A stretch of DNA of 64,000 nt from Falciphora oryzae (lineage: Eukaryota; Ascomycota; Sordariomycetes; Magnaporthales; Magnaporthaceae). Made by a program: the position numbers and the translations under genes. Positions 19,858 through 30,523 of this stretch are shown in pieces. The notes under the pieces are model-generated. The model was not told the origin of the DNA, made no database searches, and saw only the letters and a program-made list of their open reading frames with translations. How positions within the stretch are numbered: position 1 is the first letter of the stretch; the number at the start of each line of letters is the position of its first letter. Location of the stretch: assembly GCA_000733355.1 (NCBI GenBank), contig JNVV01000017.1:347792-411791 (forward strand). The letters run 5' to 3'.

Positions 19858-21180
19858 AAAACGGCCCGGCTGCTGGAACGGGCTTGGGATACGTGCCAGA
19901 CATGGGCAAAAAAAACAGGAATAACGTTTAACGCGGCTAAAACTGAGCTGCTCCATTTTACCAAAACCCTGGACCAGACCCGGGTCCGCACCGGAAACAC
20001 ACAGGTGCAACCAACGCCAACGGCGAGATTCTTGGGAGTTTGGCTAAACCACAAGCTAAACTTTAACGCCCACACCAAGCAGGCAAGGGGCAAACAAAAA
20101 AGATAGCAGCTTGCGGTAACAAAACTCGCGGCGGCAACGTGGGGAAGCAGCCTCGCACGCGCGAGGCAGCTGTACGCGGTCGTGTGCCGCAATGCATTGG
20201 CTTACGGAGCGACAGCTTACCACCTACCAACAAAACCCCGAGGTCGGCCCCGGGGCGCAGCCAAAAAGATGGCGAAAGAACAAAAAGTATGTTTTAAAGT
20301 GGTGGCTAGAGCTTACAAAGTAACCTCGTTGGCACACTTCGAAACAGAAACCCACGTGCCGCCTTTGGATTTATATTTAAACGAAAAGGTTATAAATACG
20401 GAAAACAAATGGGAAAAAATCGGGATAACGTAGCGCATTAACGAAGTGATAGCGAAGGTAGCGGACCGTTTCCAAAGATTCGGCTATAAAAAACGAAAAA
20501 AAAGGCCCCACCCCTAAAGCGGACAAGCGAAAAAAAAGTGGGCAATACGATGGGACCGGCCCGAAACAGCGCCAAAACCGAAACGAGCACCCGTCCTTTA
20601 CGGAGAGGATTGGAAATTTAAACACAAGTACGTAAGGCGCTGGAACCTTAACGTAACAATGGAATGGAAATTGAAAATGGCCAATACGACGGCAATAGCG
20701 AGGAAAGCGAACCGGTACAAAACCGCGTGCCTAGCGGATAACCCCCTATTTACGGAAAAGATAATCGAATACCACGAAGGGATACCAAAAGCACACAGCT
20801 CGGTAGCAATCCAAGTTAAAACGGAAAAATTAGGGCTAAATTCGTTCCTGTTTAGCAAGGGCGTACCCGACGCGGCGACGCTATTGTGCGAGTGTGGCAG
20901 CGGATAAAGGGAAATAGCGTGGCACGTATTAACCCAATGCGCCCGATAGGACAGGCAGCGGGAAGGCACCGGGCTGGCGCAAGCAAACAGCCGGAAAGCG
21001 TATTTCGAGCTGTGGGAAACAAAGGGCATACCGTTTAAGGAAATGGCACGCATAATGTTTCGCATAGGAAAACTATTAGATTTTAGGGCGGCTAAAAAGG
21101 CAAAAAGGGAACGCATAAAAAGAAAAAAGGAAAAGCAACGCTACCGAGCCGAAAACGAACCGAACCAAAGAAAACCATAA
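19858..21180 (+). pseudogene. LINE (Tad-like) retrotransposon, 3' part of ORF2
   Basis: The frame carries the end of the reverse transcriptase palm and thumb (WAKKTGITFNAAKTELLHF, then FLGVWLNHKLNF, about 19895-20065). A linker with ARQLYAVVCRNALAYGA follows, and the sequence ends with a Cys/His knuckle (CECGSG..H..C, about 20890-20945). TAG/TAA codons break the frame at several points (for example 20105, 20433, 20906). The 5' part, including the endonuclease, is missing where solo LTR C abuts. Confidence 0.75.
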
Positions 21181-21343
21181 AAAAGCAAACGAAAGCATTA
21201 TACCCGAAAAGCGAAAAGGAAAAGAAAATTACGCAGATACCGACGCCACGCAACCGAGTCGCTATAAGGGGAAAACCGAGGAAACTACTAAGGGGGGTTG
21301 GCAGGAGGACGACGACGGAGGCTATTATCGTTTATATTCCGTT

Positions 21344-22709
21344 TCATTTTATTAAAAACGTCCTCCCGGCATTCCGATAATATTTTGTCGAAAACGTCCT
21401 CGGTAACGTTTTGCCGAAAGGAAACCTGAAAAATACCGTGGAGTTAGCGGATTGGAAGCGGATAGCAAAAGCGAAAAAATAAACACCCACCCGTATTTTA
21501 GCCCGCTTAAAAGCCAGCTTTTCCATCTAAGTGCGATTTTCCGTGCTCCATTTAGTAACGATCTTTTCGGCCCAGCCCGATATGGCCTGGCCCGGGGGCA
21601 CTATGTTACCGGAGGGGGAGCGGACCAGACCCGAACCACCAAAGGCAGCCACAGCAACGAAGGCATTCCCAAAACTGGCAGGGAACGAGCGGCCAGACCC
21701 GGCGCCGGAAGGAATACCGGACCGTTTAAGGATGTCCTTCGAAATACGGCAATACCCGGCGATCGCATACTCCAAACCGGTGTGGCGAGCCTGGAATGAA
21801 AAGAAATGTTAGGACAGGACAAATAGCGGCCCGGAACAAAGGCGGTATACATTTTAGCAACAGTATGGATATCCGCAAACGCAGTATCGCGGTCCGCACT
21901 AGTTTTAAGCAGGGACTGCATGTAGCGATGGTAGGCACGAAAAATAGCGGCAACCTGGTTTTTGGAACCAGTGGGAGGCTACCGCGACGGGAACGAAACG
22001 TTAGCGACGAGATCGCGAGCGGATATTAAAAGGGAGCGACCAACCTAAACGCAAGCACCACGCGATTAAGTGCAGCCTATATAGGTGAGGCCTTTGGTAG
22101 TTGGAATTACCATGTTAATAAAACCGGAAACGGAGCGGAAAAAAGCAGGATAAGGAGCGCTATATATAGGCCTTATAGTAGCACCAGCGCATAGTACCGG
22201 CACCGTTAATGCCGTTGGCGAAACGCTAAAAATAGCTAACGCATATTTTATACGAGGGATTGGGAAGTTAGCGAGGCGGAACAGGAAGGATAGCGGGGCG
22301 GCAAACATATACCATGTCGTTGTAGGAGACGCAGTTGTCGGGGACCTCGACCGCCGGCAAGTACTCCGATTAACTGTATAGGCGGTAGGGCTGGGAGGAA
22401 AAAAGGAAATTAGTTACAAAACCGGGAAAGGAACGGAGCAAAGCCGCACCCACAGCTTTAACACGAGGGTTTTGGACGCCGTCGCTTAAGCCGCCGTCGT
22501 TCGAGCCGCTGCCGTCGTTTTTGTCCGCAAACGGAGGGCGACTGCAAGGACGACTGCTACCGCTACCACTACCACCACCATTGCCACTAGCTATAGCGGC
22601 GGGAGCGGCGCGGCCACCGCCCGTGGCTCCGCTGCCGGGATTGCCACCGCGACCGCCACCACCACCACCGCGGGGAAATTTGGGAGCTTTATCTTTGGGA
22701 GCCATGTTA
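21344..22709 (-). pseudogene. Degenerate ORF with Gly-rich N-terminus, possibly gag-like
   Basis: From an ATG at 22709 the minus strand reads MAPKDKAPKFPRGGGG and then Gly/Ser/Ala-rich sequence to about 22370. After that the frame continues in pieces separated by stops down to about 21530 (piece 21775-21527 is Gly/Pro/Ser-rich). The layout resembles a retroelement gag but I see no zinc knuckle or protease, so the assignment is a guess. It faces the LINE end at 21180. Confidence 0.3.
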
Positions 22710-23019
22710 TAGGAGAATAGGAAACGGAAGGGAAACGAGGCGCGAGCGAGCAGGAACCTAAATGCAGGCAGGAGAAAAGGAAGCGCGGGCAAAAGGGCAG
22801 GACCGGAAGTGGTGGTAAAAAAAAAGCGAAAGGGAAAAAAAAAGGAAGGAAAAAGGGCCTTTTGTAGCTAGGAAAAGGAAAGCCGGTAAAAACCCGGATC
22901 CGGAGGGAAATAAAGGGAAATTACCACTAGAAACCACAACGCATAATAACGCAGCAACAAAAAAGAGTTACCCAAATAACGCGATTTAAAAAAAGGGAGG
23001 CAACCAATAAAAAGATCAA

Positions 23020-23613
23020 ATGCAAACCACAAAGGCGGACCCGAACCGCACGCGGAGCAACGGCCCCGGAAGCGGGCACCCACCAAAAGCTAAATTACCC
23101 AAAGTCACGAAGCAAAACGCCGGACCCGGAAGGCCCGCCCGCGGCTGGGACCCGGAGCAAAGCCGGGCCAACTCACGCGAAAAAACCACATTAGGACGCT
23201 ACAACACGAGTACCAACACAGACGTTTCGCCACGAGGGCGAGACCCGACACCAAGGCGCTGCCCCGGTTGGGACCCGGAGCGGAGCCGGGCCAACTCACG
23301 CGGAAAAGCCATACCAGAACGCCACAACACGAGTACCAACACAGCCGTTTCGCCACGAGGGCGAAACCCGGCACCGAGGCGCTGCCCCGGCGCAACACAC
23401 CCTCATTCCCTTACGTACTTTCCTTTTGTTCCACTGATCACAAGGACGCTTCCACGACGGAACCCTTACGAGCAGTCGCATGAAGACAAGCAGACGGTAC
23501 CACTGTTTAATACAGCAGGACCGTATACGAAGAGCAGACATGGTTTTTACTCCCAGGCTCTGGAGCGGGGGCGATACGCACCCGAGGACGAGTTCAAGGG
23601 TTTTTACATGTAA
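23020..23613 (+). CDS. ORF with two in-frame 41-residue repeats, function unknown
   Basis: The 197-residue open frame contains two consecutive 41-residue units, each starting GWDPE and containing SRANSR and NTSTNT. They correspond to a 123-bp tandem DNA repeat at 23143-23388. The protein is rich in Arg, Pro and Thr with no recognisable domain. Because the unit is a multiple of three the repeat keeps the frame, but the minus strand is also open here, so it may be non-coding transposon sequence. Confidence 0.25.
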   Translation: MQTTKADPNRTRSNGPGSGHPPKAKLPKVTKQNAGPGRPARGWDPEQSRANSREKTTLGRYNTSTNTDVSPRGRDPTPRRCPGWDPERSRANSRGKAIPERHNTSTNTAVSPRGRNPAPRRCPGATHPHSLTYFPFVPLITRTLPRRNPYEQSHEDKQTVPLFNTAGPYTKSRHGFYSQALERGRYAPEDEFKGFYM

Positions 23614-23676
23614 AATACTACATAGTAGAGGCACCGAGGTCTTTTACAAACATAACGGACGTATGAATATATATAT

Positions 23677-24213
23677 AAAGGGGGGATAGTGTAAAAAGGC
23701 CTGTCGCGATAGAGAGAGAGAGAGAGAGAGAGAGAGTCTATTTAACGTCGGTAAGTCGGGATCTACCAGTCCCTGCCTCCCAGGGGGCATACGACGTGCT
23801 AGCGCTACCTAAGCTTGACACTAGGCTATGTGTTGCTATCGAGGCGGCTAACAGATCAAACCAAGGGGCAAGCCCAAGGCACACGGAGTTCGGGCCGCAT
23901 TCCGGCGCTCCTTGTTGGTGAGCGGGCAATCGGCAAAAGGGGCGAATAAACGCCGGGGCGCTGTAAGCGCTGCTGTTGGTGGTAGTGAAAGCTGTCGGCC
24001 GGCAAAGTGCCGGAAAAAGAGTGAGGCCGAGTGTGGCGGGAGGGATCGCAATAAACCCCCCCTGGGCCCGGCCGGAGGTGCGGGGGACTAACGAGCCTAC
24101 TGTTGGTCCTAATAGTACAAAGGAAAAGTGAAAAATGCAAAGGAAAAAGGAAAAGGGAAAATAGGTTATATGCGGGCTATTTAAACCCTGTTACTATCGC
24201 CCAGCGATAGTGT
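23677..24213 (+). repeat. Possible LTR with polypurine tract and (AG)n run
   Basis: A 13-base purine tract (AAAGGGGGGATAG, 23677-23689) is followed at once by TGTAAAAAGG, as at the inner edge of a 3' LTR. The segment contains (AG)13 at 23711-23736 and ends near CGATAGTGTAATA. I found no partner LTR and no target duplication, so this stays tentative. Confidence 0.3.
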
Positions 24214-24524
24214 AATAGTTGGTAGTTTCGACGAACGAAGCAAAAAGGAAAGGCTTTTGCAATAGCCGTTTCCAATATCCGGGCCTATCAAAAGCCGGGG
24301 AAGGGTCCGTTGTGGGCCACTTGTTTTCTGCCGCCCTAGCCAATGTCGCGATAGAGAAGGCCGTTACAAAAGAGGGTTTTAGCTTCCCTGGTAAGGCTGT
24401 GCCTTGTGGAGGCCTAAGGCACCTAGGTACGTAACGAAGCCCAGGGGGCTATGTTATTTAGGCGGCTTGGTTAAGGCAATCCGGCGATTGCTACAACTAA
24501 GCTGAAGTTGTTGTATTTACTTTA

Positions 24525-24962
24525 ACGTGGTTCACAAGCGAGTAGACCACACAAGCGAGTGGGCCACTTCAAAATCCCATACTAAACGCAGTTTTCGACA
24601 TCCTTGCTAACTCTACCAATTTTAATCCAAATTCGATGCAATTTTGTATTTAACGTTTTAATTATATAACCGATTTATTTTAATTATCTTCGATTTTATA
24701 ACATTAATCCAGGTGAGATATAAAGAAATGCGCTAAAATAATCCCTGCAAAACAGTTTTTCTTTAATACTATGCCCAATTCGGGGTTATAAAATCGAAGA
24801 TAATTAAAATAAATCGGTTATATAATTAAAACGTTAAATACAAAATTGCATCGAATTTGGATTAAAATTGGTAGAGTTAGCAAGGATGTCGAAAACTGCG
24901 TTTAGTATGAGATTTTGAAGTGGCCCACTCGCTTGTGTGGTCCACTCGCTTGTGAACCACGT
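24525..24962. mobile_element. Foldback DNA element (TA-flanked), copy 2
   Basis: Arms of about 175 bp (24525-24700 and 24785-24962) are nearly perfect inverted repeats. The ends are ACGTGGTTCAC and GTGAACCACGT with TA on both sides. Each end has two direct copies of an ACAAGCGAGTGGGCCAC-like motif. It shares the internal block CCCATACTAAACG with copy 1 but differs in the arm middles. No coding capacity. Confidence 0.87.
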
Positions 24963-25251
24963 TATAGCAATATAGGATTTTTACCCCTTGATTACCATTT
25001 AGTATTATCGTGATCACCTCGTATAGGCCTTCGGCTTACCCCGTGACACACTTTTTTTCTCTCTCTTTTTCGCTTTCACCCGTTCGAAAACACTGGTGAC
25101 AATTAAAATGTTTGTGGTGTAGCCTTAAGGTTTTATTCGCTAAAGAAAGCAACAGTTAGGGCTTAGGGGTGCCGACTGACAAGGCCTTTTTAAAGCTTAG
25201 GAGGAAAGATAGTGAGGTTTCCGTTAGGGGGTAGAGCGTAGAAAGATTATT
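24963..25251. other. Intergenic, nothing recognised
   Basis: Mixed sequence between the foldback copy and solo LTR D, with no open frame or motif of note. Confidence 0.4.
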
Positions 25252-25536
25252 TGTAATAAGGGGTTAAAGACGGTTTGGAGAAGGATCTTTATATTGCAGA
25301 TAATCTTTTTATGGGCTCAAGAGATGCTTGAGGAAGAAGGAATCTTTTATGGAGGATATAGGAGATGGCAGGGTTTATATAAACCACCCTGTGATCCGTG
25401 CGAAGTATTGAGTACATGATTTACACTGCCCTTCCGGCCTTCGGCCTTTGGGCCTCAGGGCTGTTGGGCACCTATACCGGTTCCCGGACCTTTTGTAGGG
25501 CCGATTAGGTGAGTCCACAGGTTCTTCCGTGTGACA
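25252..25536 (-). mobile_element. Solo LTR D (older copy)
   Basis: A 285-bp LTR, TGTAATAAGG to CGTGTGACA, with several C/T and G/A changes from the others (for example GGGGTTAAAG). Flanks TTATT and TACGA do not match, so the target duplication is lost or the copy is rearranged. Same subfamily as copies at 15819 and 51038. Confidence 0.85.
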
Positions 25537-26220
25537 TACGAATAGCTACCGGCATGAACGAGTGCCTTCGAGAGAGGGTGACGGCGGCGTTGGTCCAGCA
25601 GTAGGTTCATCTGGCGCACGCCCTTTTCCTCCCCGCAAAATTGCGCCAAATAAAGAATAAGTGTAACAAGGGGTCAAAGACGGCTTGGAGAAAGAATCTC
25701 TAGATTGCAGATAATCTTTTTATAGGCTCAAGAGATGCTTGAGGAGGAAGGAATCTTTCGTGAAGGACATAGGAGATGGCAGGGTTTATATAGACCCTTT
25801 GTGATCCGTGCGAAGTATCGAGTACATGATTCACACTGCCTTCCGACCTTCACCGCTTGGCCTTAGGGCCGTTGACCGCCTATGCGGGTCTTCGACCCTC
25901 CGTGAGGCCGACTCGTGATGCCGACTAGTTAGGTCCACGGGTTCTTCCGTGTGACAATAAGGATAACAGTGACTATTATCGTTACCTTAACGTTATCGGG
26001 ATTGGGGTCCATGGCGGGCATATTGGGAATAGCTTCCTTTTTGCTAATAAATTTGCAAAAACGGATATAGCAACGCGGCCACGGCGCCGCCGCCACGCCC
26101 ATTTTCGTATCGTGATCGAAGCAGTGCAAGAACAAGGGCCTGAGCCAATTTTGACTGTACCGCTAGTACAAATTAGGCTTAGATTTGGCCTGAAACGCCT
26201 CCTCGCAAGCTGGGTACTTC
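25537..26220 (-). pseudogene. Unrecognised ORF fragment split by solo LTR E
   Basis: On the minus strand one frame runs from about 26220 to the LTR edge at 25957 and resumes at 25661. When the LTR and one target copy are skipped it stays in frame to 25537. Features are an N-terminal C-x2-C-like stretch (YPACEEAF), a Cys/Trp-rich segment (PWPRCYIRFCKF) and a basic tail (DQRRRHPLSKALVH). One TAG lies at about 26165. I do not recognise the family. Confidence 0.35.
25662..25956 (-). mobile_element. Solo LTR E
   Basis: A 295-bp LTR, TGTAACAAGG to CGTGTGACA, flanked by the 5-bp duplication ATAAG (25657-25661 and 25957-25961). Second subfamily, with copies at 16687 and 19563. It sits 125 bp from copy D. 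Confidence 0.92.
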
Positions 26221-26229
26221 ATCTAACCC

Positions 26230-26576
26230 CTGTCAGTCCTCTCTCATCGTAGCGGACGCTGAAAACCTTGTTTAGGTGCGGGGTTCCAGCCAAAAACGGT
26301 TAGGCCTGTCGAGATAAAATGAAATACCCCTGTCTCTTGGCGTCCGCCACGGTGGTGGCGGACACGACCGTGGCTGCCGATCACGGCCTCAGGGTGTCGG
26401 GTCCCCAGGAAATGGTCAACACCTTTCATCTGCATGCCTTCCTGGACAAGCGCGCATCACCTGCTGACGGCTTCGCAATAATTCCCGGGTTGGATAAGCA
26501 CAAGCGAAGGGGCGATGTTCATTGTAAACGTCCCTGGCCACCAGGTTATGTTTTTTTTCTTATGCATCTTTTCCGT
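26230..26576 (+). other. Unrecognised 89-codon open frame region
   Basis: An open frame at 26319-26588 (MKYPCLLASATVVAD..) has a weakly hydrophobic start but no motif I recognise. A GT site at 26544 could mark an exon end. The region may be decayed coding sequence. Confidence 0.2.
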
Positions 26577-26760
26577 TCAGTAGCCTAGACGCTTTTTGCT
26601 GGATGGGGTAGAAAAGTTGCCATGGTAGTTGGCGAACGCCACTGGTGGCCACATGGCGAGGTGTTCACGCTCTGACTGGGCGGCAGGAGACGTAGGGTCG
26701 TCGTTGTTTTTGTTGACAGTGCCGCAGTAGACGGAAGACCAGCAACTATCTCTTATCCCG
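26577..26760 (-). pseudogene. Remnant related to the homeodomain-gene segment at 15440-15530
   Basis: The minus strand encodes SEREHLAMWPPVAFANYHGN and then FSTPS, matching the ERAHFAI..RFANYHGDFSAPS segment just before VWFQNRR in the broken gene at 15298-18930. DNA identity is visible around CCATGGTAGTT and CACGCTCT on the plus strand. After FSTPS the similarity stops, so the recognition helix is absent here. It is a fragment of a second copy of that gene family or of a shared exon. Confidence 0.5.
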
Positions 26761-26776
26761 GCTGGTAAAAGCAAAC

Positions 26777-27002
26777 ACCAGAAAACCAGGACGTGCAACA
26801 GCAGGAGGGTTGCTGGTGAGGTTAGGCAGGTGGTGCATGCAGCAGGTGCTGCAGGACAGGCTTACTGTGATGCTAACGGAAACCCGCCCACTTTATCTTT
26901 GACGGTTGCTGTGGTGAAGGAACAAGCCCGAAAGACACAACTACGAAACTTGGTAATCTAATTGATAAACCACGACGACCTCGCGCATTCAATACCGTCT
27001 TA
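26777..27002. other. Intergenic, nothing recognised
   Basis: No motif or convincing exon is seen. Minus-strand frames here continue from 27265 but are unfamiliar. Confidence 0.3.
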
Positions 27003-27230
27003 TTGCTAGATACGACTTTTCGCCGGAGTTCTAGACAGTCATGTCCACTCCTTGTGCCGCCGGCAGTCAGCCACAGCAGCCCGCCCAGGACCGTCCGCTT
27101 CCGATACCCCGCGTATCCAGACTCGGCGCCCGACCTGCTCCGGCTCAGCGCAACCGACGGCGAGCGCGGCGACGGGCTCGACTTTGACGCCGCCAAGGCC
27201 GCGTGCTCCGTCGTCACGGCCGTGGGCTGA
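27003..27230 (+). pseudogene. Fragment resembling the N-terminal part of fungal HNH-nuclease proteins (weak)
   Basis: The frame contains RTVRFRYPAYPDSAPDLLRL followed by LDFDAAKAACSVVT, the pattern I remember just before the HNH nuclease domain in fungal proteins of that type. The nuclease residues themselves are not present, so this would be an isolated 5' piece. The identification rests on memory of the pattern only. Confidence 0.25.
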
Positions 27231-28182
27231 TATCCAAGTCCTGTCGGCATGTCCAACACGCTCATCCTTGCGCGGCAAGGAAGCGCAATCGCGAGGACGG
27301 TGAGGCAGACGTCGCCGTTACGGGTTCGGATGGGGATGTCGTAGGGGGGAAGTCGGGCAAGCGGCTTTACGAGCCAAAATAGTGCGGTTTAGAGATCTGG
27401 TTGTTCGATGCCTCCTGGCTACCCGAGCAGGCGTCGGCAGCCAAATGCTAACCACTGCACCTGACCCAACAGTTGAGGCCATTGACGCTGATTTGCTGTA
27501 AATTCCCCGTGCGGGTGGGCAACATCGATCTTGGTCGAGGGCTCGAGGGCGAGGCCAACAGGATAAATCAAGCCCTAAAAAGAAGGCAGGTGTGCCGAGG
27601 CCTTGGCACAGATTTTGAGCACCCCACCCTGTGAGGTCATGGGCGGATCACAAGCCAAAGCACACTCTTCCCCAGCGTCAATTTTCGTTGAATGTTTTTT
27701 TTTGGTCAATCGCTGGGGCGGATTTGTGCATGGAGACGAGACCGGCTTCCCCCAATCAGGAAAGGGACAAGGGGTCAAATGACGCGCGACAGCAGAGCAC
27801 CTGGCAAGCAGCAAGGGTCAATGCTGCTTGCCCTCTGCCCTATGAATTTAATGGCTTGCTGTTCAAATGTGTGCATGCACCTTTTACACAGGTCGCGCTT
27901 GCCGAGCCGGACGCGCCTCTGCAAACGGGCAAGACCAGGGTGTCATCTGTTTTTTTCTGCCTGTCATTTTCTTTATCCCTCTTTTCCGGAGCCCCTCCTC
28001 CCATTTCATTGTTCCTGCGCTCCTCTTTTTCTTTCCTGTCTCCGCCCAACATCCTCGACCACCACCCCTCCCTCGGCCAGCGCGGACCGACGACGACGCC
28101 GGGTCTGAACAGCACCCGACACATCTCGAGCGTCGCGACGACAAGCGAACGAACGAAGCCTAGCAACCAAACCACAGCAGCC
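27231..28182. other. Intergenic; upstream region of the phosphotransferase gene
   Basis: About 950 bp with no recognised gene. CT-rich stretches near 27945-28060 fit a fungal promoter or 5' untranslated region for the gene starting at 28183. Confidence 0.4.
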
Positions 28183-29616
28183 ATGGTCTACGTCCGCCAG
28201 GAGCAGCTCCCGGCGCTCCGGCAGTACAAGTACTCCGGGGTCGACCACTCGCTGCTGTCCAAATACGTGCTCAAGCCCTTCTACACCAACGTCGTCATCA
28301 AGCTGTTCCCCATGTCCATGGCGCCCAACCTCATCACCCTGACCGGCTTCACCTTTGTCGTCGCAAACTTCCTCACCCTGCTCTGGTACAACCCCACCCT
28401 CGACCAGGACTGCCCGCCGTGGGTCTACTACAGCTGGGCCGTCGGCCTGTTCCTGTACCAGACCTTTGACGCCGTCGACGGCACCCAGGCGTGAGTGTTT
28501 TGTGTATCCCCCCTACACAGCCAAGAGTGACACCCGGTGGCTGACATCTTTTGTGGTTTGTCTTGATGCGCAGGCGTCGTACCCACCAGAGCGGACCCCT
28601 CGGCGAACTCTTCGACCATGGCGTCGACGCCCTCAACACCTCCCTCGAGGTCCTGCTCTTTGCGGGGTCGCAGAACATGGGCCAGAGCTGGTACACGGTC
28701 GCGACGCTGTTCTCCTGTACGTTGCGCCGCACCTAGCCGCAGTTTTTCTACGACGCCAGCGCACCGGAGGGAAAGACATCACAGCTAACATCTAGCTCCA
28801 CACCCCACACCAACAACAGCCCTCCTGACCTTCTACGTCCAGACCTGGGACGAGTACCACACCAAGACGCTGACCCTCGGCGTCGTCAATGGGCCCGTCG
28901 AGGGCGTGCTCATCATCGTGTGCGTCTACACGCTGACGGGCTACATGGGCGGCGCCTCCTTCTGGCAGCGCCCCATGCTCGCGACGCTCGGCGTGCCGCG
29001 CTTCGAGTCGATCCCCTCCTTCGTCTACGACTTCTCCTTCACGCAGTGGTACATGGTGCAGGGCACGTTCGTGCTCGTATACAACACCATCGAGTCGGCC
29101 CGCAACGTCATCAAGGCCCGCCGCGCCCAGGGCGACCGCAGCCGCTACGCCCTCGTGGGCCTGCTGCCCTTCTTCGGCACCTGGGCCACCATCCTGGCCT
29201 ACCTGTTCCTGCAGCCCAACATCCTGCACGGCCACCTGGTGCCGTTCGTCATGTTCGCGGGCATCGTCAACGCCTACAGCGTCGGGCAGATAATAACCGC
29301 GCACCTGGTGCGTCTGCGGTTCCCCTACACCAACGTCCTGACGCTGCCGCTGGCGTGGGGCGTGGTCGACAGCCTGGGCCCCTGGCTGCAGACGACCTTT
29401 GGGTTCGGGTGGCCGTCGGCGCTGGGGGACGGGGTGTATCAGGTTGCCTTCATGTTTTGTCTGCTGGGCATGGCGGTTGGGGTGTACGGCAGCTTTGTGG
29501 TGGATGTTATTGTGACGATCTGCGACTATCTTGATATTTGGTGTTTGACTATTAAGCACCCGTATGTTGAGGGGGAGGAGCAGCAGAACGGGGGCGGGGC
29601 CAAGAAGACGAACTGA
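28183..29616 (+). CDS. CPT1/EPT1: Choline/ethanolamine phosphotransferase (CDP-alcohol phosphotransferase family)
   Basis: The exons are 28183-28490, 28574-28716 and 28820-29616 (GTGAGT..CAG and GTACGT..CAG introns), giving 415 residues, close to the roughly 390 of yeast Cpt1 and Ept1. The CDP-alcohol phosphotransferase signature D-G-x2-A-R-x8-G-x3-D-x3-D is complete at residues 99-121 and is split by intron 1 at the Ala codon. Several hydrophobic segments follow, fitting a multi-span ER or Golgi membrane enzyme. It transfers phosphocholine or phosphoethanolamine from the CDP form to diacylglycerol, the last step of the Kennedy pathway. The sequence does not decide between choline and ethanolamine preference. 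The ATG lies in CAGCCATGG, a good fungal context. It is GC-rich and undamaged, unlike the transposon block to its left. Confidence 0.93.
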
Positions 29617-29656
29617 AGGGCCGTGCGTGCGTCTAGCAAGCGACCGTCGGCGGGCC

Positions 29657-29856
29657 NNNNNNNNNNNNNNNNNNNNNNNNNNNNNNNNNNNNNNNNNNNN
29701 NNNNNNNNNNNNNNNNNNNNNNNNNNNNNNNNNNNNNNNNNNNNNNNNNNNNNNNNNNNNNNNNNNNNNNNNNNNNNNNNNNNNNNNNNNNNNNNNNNNN
29801 NNNNNNNNNNNNNNNNNNNNNNNNNNNNNNNNNNNNNNNNNNNNNNNNNNNNNNNN
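29657..29856. other. Assembly gap (200 N)
   Basis: A run of exactly 200 unknown bases, probably a placeholder of arbitrary length. Confidence 1.
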
Positions 29857-30523
29857 CCGCTACCTAATGACAAGCTAAGCACGGACTAGACCCGAGTGAG
29901 GTCATGGCTGAAAAAAGCCATTTCGTTCCTGCTGGGGGAGCACTTTTTGACGGGAGAGAGCCCGTGGGCTTGTGCTAGAGGGACGAAGCGTCAAGGGGTC
30001 GTCCGCCGAACATAGCGCAAGTGATGTCGGGATTTCAGATGTATAAGCGTCACAGCTTGTTGCTCTTTGCGGGAATCTGTTGGTCTTGGGAAAGGTTGGG
30101 GGGAGTCTGGTTGGTATACCCTTTTGTTTTGTTTTCCCCTTCCTGGCTGTCTTAGTGTGTGTCTGTGTTCTTTTGCAACACGAACGGGAGCTTGAAGCCA
30201 TGTGCGCCGAGCTTGCGGCAGACCTCGTCGGCGGTCTCTGCCTTTTCATGTATTTTTTCACCCATGCACGTCTCGGAAGCCAGAATTTTCAAGTGCCTCG
30301 TCCAAACCATCCCAGTCCATGATGCCCGATTGGCCGCGGCCCTCTTGGGCAGGGGGTGCATCCCCGATTGCACAGCATCATGAGCAGCTCCGTGCGCGTA
30401 CCATCGGCTGGCTGGTGCACTCGAAGGTTCAAATTTCAAGCCCCGTCAATCCATCCAGCAACCCCCCACCCTTCCGCGACCCAACTGTGTCTCGACAATC
30501 GACGCAAGTTTTCCCCTCGCTCC
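29857..30523. other. Intergenic, nothing recognised
   Basis: Upstream region of the broken kinase gene. Open frames here are short and unfamiliar. Confidence 0.4.

Noticed and set aside
22370..22800. Glycine-rich protein as a host RNA-binding protein
   Set aside because: The frame decays into stops directly downstream and the area is transposon sequence; a gag-like remnant is more likely.
1..27000. A Starship-type giant element carrying the cargo genes
   Set aside because: No tyrosine-recombinase captain gene or element ends were found. The block is explained by ordinary nested transposons.
28792..29559. 255-codon minus-strand frame opposite the phosphotransferase
   Set aside because: A shadow frame of a GC-rich gene. 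The plus strand has a complete catalytic motif, membrane segments and clean introns.
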